This document shows, in pieces, positions 7,143 through 11,380 of a DNA stretch of 11,380 nt. Under the pieces are notes generated by a model. It saw only the letters and a list, made by a program, of their open reading frames with translations, had not been told where the DNA came from and did no database searches. The DNA is from an uncultured Lentisphaeria bacterium (GTDB taxonomy: Bacteria; Verrucomicrobiota; Lentisphaeria; Victivallales; UBA1829), in contig CAJMAW010000101.1 of assembly GCA_905211485.1 (NCBI GenBank), forward strand, positions 1 to 11,380. The letters run 5' to 3'. The position numbers were made by a program, and so were the translations under genes. Position 1 is the first letter of the stretch, and every line of letters begins with the position of its first letter.

Positions 7143-8045
7143 ATGAAGGATTTCCATATTCACATCTATCCCCGGCCGAAGCCTGTTGCCGAACCGGGAG
7201 AATTCCTCAGAAGAACTGTGGAGGCGGGCGTCGACGGAGGGGCTGTCTTCAGCCTTCCTCCGGCTTCGTCGACGGAACATGCGGAGGATGTGAAGGAATG
7301 GCGGGAACGTCTGGACGGCGTTCTGTCATTCACCTCCCAGACTCCGGGTTTTCTGCCGATCCTGAGGATGGATCCCACGGAAAGCGATGCGCGCGAACAG
7401 GTGCTTACCGCAGCTGAGCGCGGGATCCGGGGATTCAAAGTGATCTGCACGCATTTTTATCCGAAGGAATGTCTGGAGATTTTCCGTCTGATTGCCGATA
7501 CCGGTCTGCCCCTGATTTTTCACAGCGGGATTCTCTGGGGGCCGAACGCTTCCGCGGAATACAACCGCCCGGTGAATTTCGAGCATCTGATATATGTGAA
7601 GGGGCTTCGTTTTTCCCTGGCGCATATCGGCTGGCCGTGGTGCGAGGAATATGCGGCACTGTATGGACGCTTTGCCTATCAGCACGGGGCGGGGCTGCTG
7701 TCCGGAGGGACGGAATTTTTTGTGGACCTGACTCCCGGGACGCCGTTTTCCCGCCGGAGGGAAATGCTGAGAATGCTTTTTTCCCTGGGCTATGATCTGG
7801 CGCGGAATGTGCTGTGGGGGTCTGACGGAAGCACGAACAGCTATCCGGTGCGCAACGTCCGGCAATGGCTGGATCTGGATCGCGGGATTTTCCGGGAGAT
7901 TCAGAATCTGGCGGAAATTTCCCCGTTGTCCAGCGGTCTGGCGGAAAGAAGTCAGGAGGACGCCTCCTCTCCGCCAGAGGATCTCTTCTCCCGGATTGCA
8001 GACCGCAATTTTGAGCGTTTTTTCAGCAGAGCGGAACAATCATAA
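7143..8045 (+). CDS. amidohydrolase family 2 (TIM-barrel, metal-dependent hydrolase)
   Basis: A 300-residue protein with the metal-ligand pattern of the amidohydrolase-2 family: HIHIYP at 5-10 (H5, H7), GFKV with K99, LIFHSG with H127, LAHIGWPW with H161 and LWGSDGS with D228. These positions follow the strand order of the TIM barrel. Family members hydrolyse or decarboxylate varied substrates, including lactones and aromatic acids, so the reaction cannot be named. The family differs from NagA, so it should not be called a GlcNAc-6-phosphate deacetylase. A low-complexity Ser/Glu/Pro segment (about 258-282) separates the barrel from the closing helix (LFSRIADRNFERFF), which is unusual. GGGAG at 7131-7135, 7 nt before the ATG, supports the start. 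Its place between two sugar kinases suggests a role on a sugar lactone or acylated sugar, which is inference only. Confidence 0.82.
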   Translation: MKDFHIHIYPRPKPVAEPGEFLRRTVEAGVDGGAVFSLPPASSTEHAEDVKEWRERLDGVLSFTSQTPGFLPILRMDPTESDAREQVLTAAERGIRGFKVICTHFYPKECLEIFRLIADTGLPLIFHSGILWGPNASAEYNRPVNFEHLIYVKGLRFSLAHIGWPWCEEYAALYGRFAYQHGAGLLSGGTEFFVDLTPGTPFSRRREMLRMLFSLGYDLARNVLWGSDGSTNSYPVRNVRQWLDLDRGIFREIQNLAEISPLSSGLAERSQEDASSPPEDLFSRIADRNFERFFSRAEQS

Positions 8046-8057
8046 ATACTCAGGAAC

Positions 8058-8089
8058 GCGAACACGTAAGCACGCGAACACATAAGCAC
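8058..8089 (+). repeat. two-copy 16-bp tandem repeat in the intergenic gap
   Basis: GCGAACACGTAAGCAC (8058-8073) is followed directly by GCGAACACATAAGCAC (8074-8089), identical at 15 of 16 positions. A degenerate continuation (ACACAAAAAAACA) follows. It lies in the 89-base gap between the amidohydrolase and the nucleotidyltransferase, ahead of the latter's ribosome binding site. It may be a short variable repeat or a protein-binding site. Confidence 0.7.
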
Positions 8090-8134
8090 ACAAAAAAACA
8101 GTCAAATTCATAAGGATAAGGAAATCAGAAGAAA

Positions 8135-9037
8135 ATGAAACCAGCGCTTGTTGTTCTCGCCGCCGGAATGGGCAGCCGTTACGGCGGACTCAAACAGATT
8201 GATCCCGTCGGACCGAATGGCGAGATTATTCTGGATTACTCCATATACGATGCTCTCCGCGGCGGATTCGGCAAGGTGGTTTTCATTATCCGCCGTGATA
8301 TTGAAGCGGAATTCCGGAAAGTGGTCGGAGCCCGCTGGGAGAACCATGTTCAGGTGGAATATGCTTTCCAGCAGCTGGACGATCTTCCTGCACCGTTCAC
8401 TGTCCCTGAAGGCCGGACCAAGCCTTGGGGAACCGGACACGCCATCATGTGCGCCGCTCCGAAAATTGCCGAACCCTTTGCCGCCATCAATGCAGACGAT
8501 TTCTACGGACGCAGCGGATATGCCCAGCTGGGCGCCGCCCTGACGTCCAATGAGAATCCGAAGCGTCATTTCATGGTGGGATTCCCCCTGAAGAACACGC
8601 TTTCAGAATTTGGTTCCGTCTCCCGTGGGATCTGCACCACGAATGCGGACGGCATTCTTCAGGAAGTGGTCGAACGCACAAAAATCGAACCTCTTCCCGG
8701 CGGCCGCGCCGTCTTCACGGAAGAGGACGGCTCCCGGACCGAACTCACCGGAAACGAAATCGCCTCCATGAACATGTGGGGATTCATGCCCTCGCTTTTC
8801 GACGGGCTCGGCGCACTGTTTGAAGAATTTCTCCGCACCCGCGGAACGGAAATGAAGTCCGAATTTTACATTCCCGCCGCCGTGGCCAGTCTGATCAAGG
8901 CGGGCAAGGCGGAAGTGAAGGTGCTGGAGAGCCTCGATTCGTGGTTCGGCGTGACTTATCGGGAAGACAAGCCGCGCGTTCAGGAGGATATCCGCAATCT
9001 GATCGCTTCCGGAGCGTATCCGGAACGGATTTTCTGA
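8135..9037 (+). CDS. sugar-1-phosphate nucleotidyltransferase
   Basis: A 300-residue nucleotidyltransferase of the NTP_transferase (GT-A-like) fold. The N-terminus shows the nucleotide-binding signature VLAAGMGSRYGGLKQ (7-21). TKPWGTGHAI (95-104) fits the base-recognition loop, AINADDFYG (117-125) carries the metal-binding Asp pair, and SMNMWGF (211-217) and VLESLDSWFGVTYRED (263-278) are typical of this subfamily. It should catalyse NTP + sugar-1-phosphate to NDP-sugar + pyrophosphate in the cytoplasm. UTP and a hexosamine-1-phosphate are the likely substrates because the next two genes encode a NahK-like 1-kinase and a GalE-like epimerase. It is not a GalT-type (HIT-fold) uridylyltransferase. 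AAGGA at 8118-8122 lies 12 nt before the ATG, slightly far, with AGAAGAA between. Fold is certain; substrate is inferred. Confidence 0.88.
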   Translation: MKPALVVLAAGMGSRYGGLKQIDPVGPNGEIILDYSIYDALRGGFGKVVFIIRRDIEAEFRKVVGARWENHVQVEYAFQQLDDLPAPFTVPEGRTKPWGTGHAIMCAAPKIAEPFAAINADDFYGRSGYAQLGAALTSNENPKRHFMVGFPLKNTLSEFGSVSRGICTTNADGILQEVVERTKIEPLPGGRAVFTEEDGSRTELTGNEIASMNMWGFMPSLFDGLGALFEEFLRTRGTEMKSEFYIPAAVASLIKAGKAEVKVLESLDSWFGVTYREDKPRVQEDIRNLIASGAYPERIF

Positions 9038-9173
9038 TTCGATCGTTTTCATCATCCGGAAGGAGCGGCGGCGGACGGGCCTGAACAGCAAGGCGGGGAA
9101 AATCAAGACCCGTCCCGCTTCTTTTCGGAAAACATTTTTCCCCATTGTGTTTTTAAGGAATCAAAGAGACATC
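9038..9173 (+). promoter_or_regulatory. structured intercistronic RNA with terminator-like and pseudoknot-capable stems
   Basis: Stem A: GGACGGG (9073-9079) pairs perfectly with CCCGTCC (9109-9115), extendable by GC/GC with one bulged C, and is followed by CGCTTCTTTTC. Stem B: GGGGAAAA (9095-9102) pairs perfectly with TTTTCCCC (9136-9143) and is followed by a T-run at 9150-9154. Stem C: GGAAAA (9127-9132) pairs with TTTTCC (9136-9141) and competes with B. The order A, B, A', B' is that of a pseudoknot. AAGGA (9155-9159) and the 1-kinase start follow directly. Stem A alone could act as a terminator for the upstream gene; the alternative stems suggest attenuation or translational control. No known riboswitch class is recognised. 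Confidence 0.45.
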
Positions 9174-10274
9174 ATGCTGATAAAAATCAAAGACATTGCA
9201 TCAAAGTTCGACATCTGGGGGGATTTTCTCTGGGCGGAAAGCTACGGATCCGGACATATCAACGACACTTATCTCGGAGTGTTCAACCAGGCCGGCTATC
9301 CCGTGCGCTACATTTTTCAGCGCATCAACACGAATGTGTTCAAACAGCCGGAAGAACTTATGGAGAACATCTCCCGCGTGCTGGAGCATGCGAAGTCCAA
9401 ACTTGCGGGCCGTCCGGATGCGACCAGACGGGCGCTCACGATTGTCAACACCTGCGGAAAACTTCCGTATTACGTTGATGAAGACGGGCATTACTGGAGA
9501 TGCTATCTTTTCATTGAACGCGCCCGGACCTATGACATTCTTGAAACGGCGGAGCACGCCTATCAGGCGGCGCGCGCCTTCGGCGCATTCCAGAAACTTC
9601 TGGCCGACATTCCCGGAGGCCGTCTTCATGAGACGATTCCCAATTTTCACAACACCCCCTCCCGGATCGCCGATTTTGACGCCGCGCTTGCCAAAGACGT
9701 GAAAAACCGTGCCTCTCTTGCCCGCGAGGAAATTGAATTCGTGCAGAAAATGCGCGGGATGGCGCCTGTTCTTCTGGATCTTGCAGCGAAAGGCGAAATA
9801 CCCGAACGCATCACACACAACGACACGAAACTGAACAATGTCATGCTCGACGACGAAACGGGCGAAGGCATCTGCGTGATCGATCTTGACACCATCATGC
9901 CCGGGATTTCCCTCTACGATTTCGGCGATCTCGTGCGCACGAGCGTGAGTCCCGCAGCGGAGGACGAGACCGATCTTAGCAAAGTCCAGGCCCGCATGGA
10001 AATGTTCGAAGCACTGGCGAAAGGCTTCCTCGACGGCGCGGACGGCTGCCTCACTCCGAAGGAAATCGAAATGATGCCCTTCTCCGGCATGCTCATCACC
10101 TTTGAAATCGGCGTCCGCTTCCTCACGGATTTCCTGGAGGGGGACCGTTACTTCAAGGTCAAACGCGAGAATCACAATCTCGACCGCTGCCGGACCCAGT
10201 TCACACTCGTCCGCCGCCTCAAGGAAAAAGAAAACGAAATGAAAGCCATCATCGAAAGGATAACGGGCAAATGA
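9174..10274 (+). CDS. nahK: NahK-like N-acetylhexosamine 1-kinase (APH fold)
   Basis: A 366-residue kinase of the aminoglycoside phosphotransferase fold that closely resembles, from memory, the N-acetylhexosamine 1-kinase (NahK/LnpB) of Bifidobacterium longum. Shared segments include ESYGSGHINDTYL (22-34), RYIFQRINTNVF (45-56), the catalytic THNDTKLNN (214-222, base D217), the metal-binding VIDLDTIMPG (235-244, D237 and D239), DLSKV (267-271), PFSGMLITFE (302-311) and FLEGDRYF (320-327). Length also matches. It should phosphorylate GlcNAc and/or GalNAc at C1 using ATP, in the cytoplasm. The ATG at 9174 is preferred over the in-frame GTG at 9147, because homologues begin near this point and the AAGGA at 9155-9159 would lie inside the longer version. 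Its stop overlaps the epimerase start as ATGA, so the two are translationally coupled. Exact hexosamine preference is not readable. Confidence 0.88.
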   Translation: MLIKIKDIASKFDIWGDFLWAESYGSGHINDTYLGVFNQAGYPVRYIFQRINTNVFKQPEELMENISRVLEHAKSKLAGRPDATRRALTIVNTCGKLPYYVDEDGHYWRCYLFIERARTYDILETAEHAYQAARAFGAFQKLLADIPGGRLHETIPNFHNTPSRIADFDAALAKDVKNRASLAREEIEFVQKMRGMAPVLLDLAAKGEIPERITHNDTKLNNVMLDDETGEGICVIDLDTIMPGISLYDFGDLVRTSVSPAAEDETDLSKVQARMEMFEALAKGFLDGADGCLTPKEIEMMPFSGMLITFEIGVRFLTDFLEGDRYFKVKRENHNLDRCRTQFTLVRRLKEKENEMKAIIERITGK

Positions 10275-11194
10275 AAAGAATTCTTGTGACCGGCGGAGCC
10301 GGATTCATCGGTAGCCATATTGTCGAACATTACCAGGGGAAGGCGGAAATCCGGGTCCTGGATAATCTGCGCACCGGGAATCTGAAGAATCTCAAGGGGC
10401 TTGACTGCGAATTCATCCAGGGGGACATCTGCGATGCGGAAACGGTCCGCAAAGCCGTCCAGGGCGTGGACTACGTGTTTCATCTGGCGGCGCTGATCAG
10501 CGTGCCGGAGTCCATGACGGAAATCGTCGAATGCATCCGGCTGAACGACATCGGCATGATCAACGTCCTTCAGGAAAGCGCCGCCGCGGGAGTCCGGAAA
10601 CTCTGTCTGAGCACGAGTGCGGCCATTTACGGGGACAACCCGGTCTGCCCGAAGGTCGAAACCATGCTTCCCGAGCCGAAGAGCCCGTATGCCGTCACCA
10701 AGCTGGATGACGAGTTTTACTGCGACATGTTCACCCGGGAAGGCCGTCTTCAGACGGCATGTCTGCGTTATTTCAACGTCTTCGGTCCCCGTCAGAACCC
10801 GAAGAGCGCCTATGCCGCCGCCGTTCCCATCTTCATCACGAAGGCGATACGGAACGAGGACATCACCATCTTCGGAGACGGCGAACAGACACGCGATTTC
10901 ATTTTCGTCAAAGACATTGCCGCCGCCAACGCCTTCATGGCCGAGCACGATTTCACCGGAGTCTACAACATCGCCTACGGCGGGAGAATGACCATCAACC
11001 ATCTGGCGGAAATGATTGTGAAGATTCTGGGGTCCAAGTCGAAGATCGTGCATCTTCCGGAGCGGGCCGGGGATGTGAAGCATTCTTCCGCCTGCGTCGA
11101 CAAGCTCGCCTCCACCGGCTTCAAGCCTTCCTGGACGTTTGAACAGGGCCTCGAAGAGGCAATCCGTGCTTACAAGGCGGAAGCCGGACTCTGA
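10271..11194 (+). CDS. UDP-sugar 4-epimerase of the extended SDR family, likely UDP-GlcNAc/UDP-GalNAc
   Basis: A 307-residue NAD-dependent extended short-chain dehydrogenase. It has the dinucleotide loop TGGAGFIG (7-14), the catalytic STS (114-116) before AAIYG, YAVTK with Y140 and K144, RYFNVFGPRQNP (166-177) and RDFIFVKDIA (208-217). By comparison with GalE and WbpP, the segment RAGDVKHSSA (265-274) places Ser272 where E. coli GalE has Tyr299 and WbpP has Ser306. A small residue there permits N-acetylated UDP-sugars, so interconversion of UDP-GlcNAc and UDP-GalNAc is the best guess. The start codon overlaps the 1-kinase stop (ATGA). Other enzymes of this family, for example UDP-glucuronate epimerases or dTDP-sugar enzymes, cannot be fully excluded, but the partner genes favour a GalE-type reaction. 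Confidence 0.87.
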   Translation: MKRILVTGGAGFIGSHIVEHYQGKAEIRVLDNLRTGNLKNLKGLDCEFIQGDICDAETVRKAVQGVDYVFHLAALISVPESMTEIVECIRLNDIGMINVLQESAAAGVRKLCLSTSAAIYGDNPVCPKVETMLPEPKSPYAVTKLDDEFYCDMFTREGRLQTACLRYFNVFGPRQNPKSAYAAAVPIFITKAIRNEDITIFGDGEQTRDFIFVKDIAAANAFMAEHDFTGVYNIAYGGRMTINHLAEMIVKILGSKSKIVHLPERAGDVKHSSACVDKLASTGFKPSWTFEQGLEEAIRAYKAEAGL

Positions 11195-11219
11195 GGAGAA
11201 AAATACAGAGGACATCATT

Positions 11220-11380
11220 ATGCCTGTTATGCCTGTAAGAAAGTTCTGCAGATTGCCAGAGAAGAATATCACCTTTCCTTTGTATATATTACCTGTTCTC
11301 CGGAAAATGAAGCTTCCAGAAAAACTCTTGAAAAATTGCAGGGACATCTGGTAGAAGTGGCAGAAGTACCTCAATGGCAC
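11220..11380 (+). CDS. possible frameshifted glutaredoxin/thioredoxin-like gene running off the right edge
   Basis: AGAGGA at 11207-11212 stands 7 nt before ATG 11220, but that frame gives only 44 residues (MPVMPVRKFCRLPEK…) that look unlike a protein I know. The frame one base back, read from 11219 and open from the epimerase stop to the edge, gives a far more protein-like product. It begins YACYACKKVLQIAREEY, continues with SFVYITCSPENE and ends VEVAEVPQWH. The CxxC followed by a helix, a strand, a second helix and a VPQ about 45 residues later recalls glutaredoxin (CxYC…VPQ cis-Pro). This frame has no ATG, GTG or TTG near its beginning. A perfect 9-bp tandem duplication (TATGCCTGT, 11219-11227 and 11228-11236) lies at the point where the frames would join. 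It may be a frameshifted or decayed gene, an unusual start, or a sequence error near a contig end. The stretch is AT-richer than the preceding genes. Confidence 0.35.

Noticed and set aside
5640..7280. 546-codon minus-strand open frame
   Set aside because: It is the antisense shadow of the ROK-type kinase gene and the start of the amidohydrolase gene; its His/Arg-rich translation looks like reversed coding sequence.
7166..8039. Minus-strand frames opposite the amidohydrolase
   Set aside because: The plus strand carries all metal-ligand motifs of the family in order; the minus-strand translations show none.
9201..10175. 324-codon minus-strand open frame
   Set aside because: Antisense to the NahK-like kinase, which has clear catalytic motifs; no independent evidence of coding.
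10172..11380. 402-codon minus-strand open frame reaching the right edge
   Set aside because: Antisense to the epimerase over most of its length and without a recognisable motif.

Overview
The window looks like a chromosomal segment of a Gram-negative bacterium. My best guess is a PVC-group organism such as a Lentisphaerota/Victivallales-type gut bacterium. The guess rests on three things seen together: a squalene-cyclase-like alpha-toroid protein, a membrane-anchored Hanks-type Ser/Thr kinase, and a GntR-LacI hybrid regulator next to sugar genes. This is inferred from gene content only. Base composition is moderately GC-rich, with purine-rich, AT-richer intergenic stretches.

Left part (1-3538): the 3' end of a prenyltransferase/squalene-oxidase-repeat protein, cut by the left edge, converges on a 768-residue Ser/Thr kinase on the minus strand. 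The kinase has a cytoplasmic catalytic domain, a long Ser/Pro-rich linker, one membrane helix and an unrecognised extracytoplasmic alpha/beta domain. Uninterrupted homopurine tracts of 36 and 33 nt flank the kinase gene. A stretch of about 570 bases without a recognisable gene follows, ending in a near-consensus sigma70 promoter with an A-tract upstream.

Right part (4115-11194): six plus-strand genes in a row. They are a GntR/LacI-type regulator, a ROK/ASKHA-type kinase with an extra N-terminal domain, an amidohydrolase-2-type TIM-barrel enzyme, a sugar-1-phosphate nucleotidyltransferase, a NahK-like N-acetylhexosamine 1-kinase and a GalE-like epimerase. The last two overlap by four bases.

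The last three enzymes form a coherent route: free sugar to sugar-1-phosphate (NahK-like), to NDP-sugar (nucleotidyltransferase), with 4-epimerisation of the NDP-sugar (GalE-like). A small residue at the epimerase gatekeeper position suits N-acetylated UDP-sugars. The set resembles the Bifidobacterium lacto-N-biose/galacto-N-biose salvage pathway, with a GalT-type transferase replaced by an NTP-dependent nucleotidyltransferase. The regulator probably senses a sugar and controls all or part of the block. The 136-nt gap before the 1-kinase can form overlapping RNA stems with pseudoknot topology. At the right edge an AT-richer frame resembles a glutaredoxin/thioredoxin-fold protein but has no usable start in its own frame.
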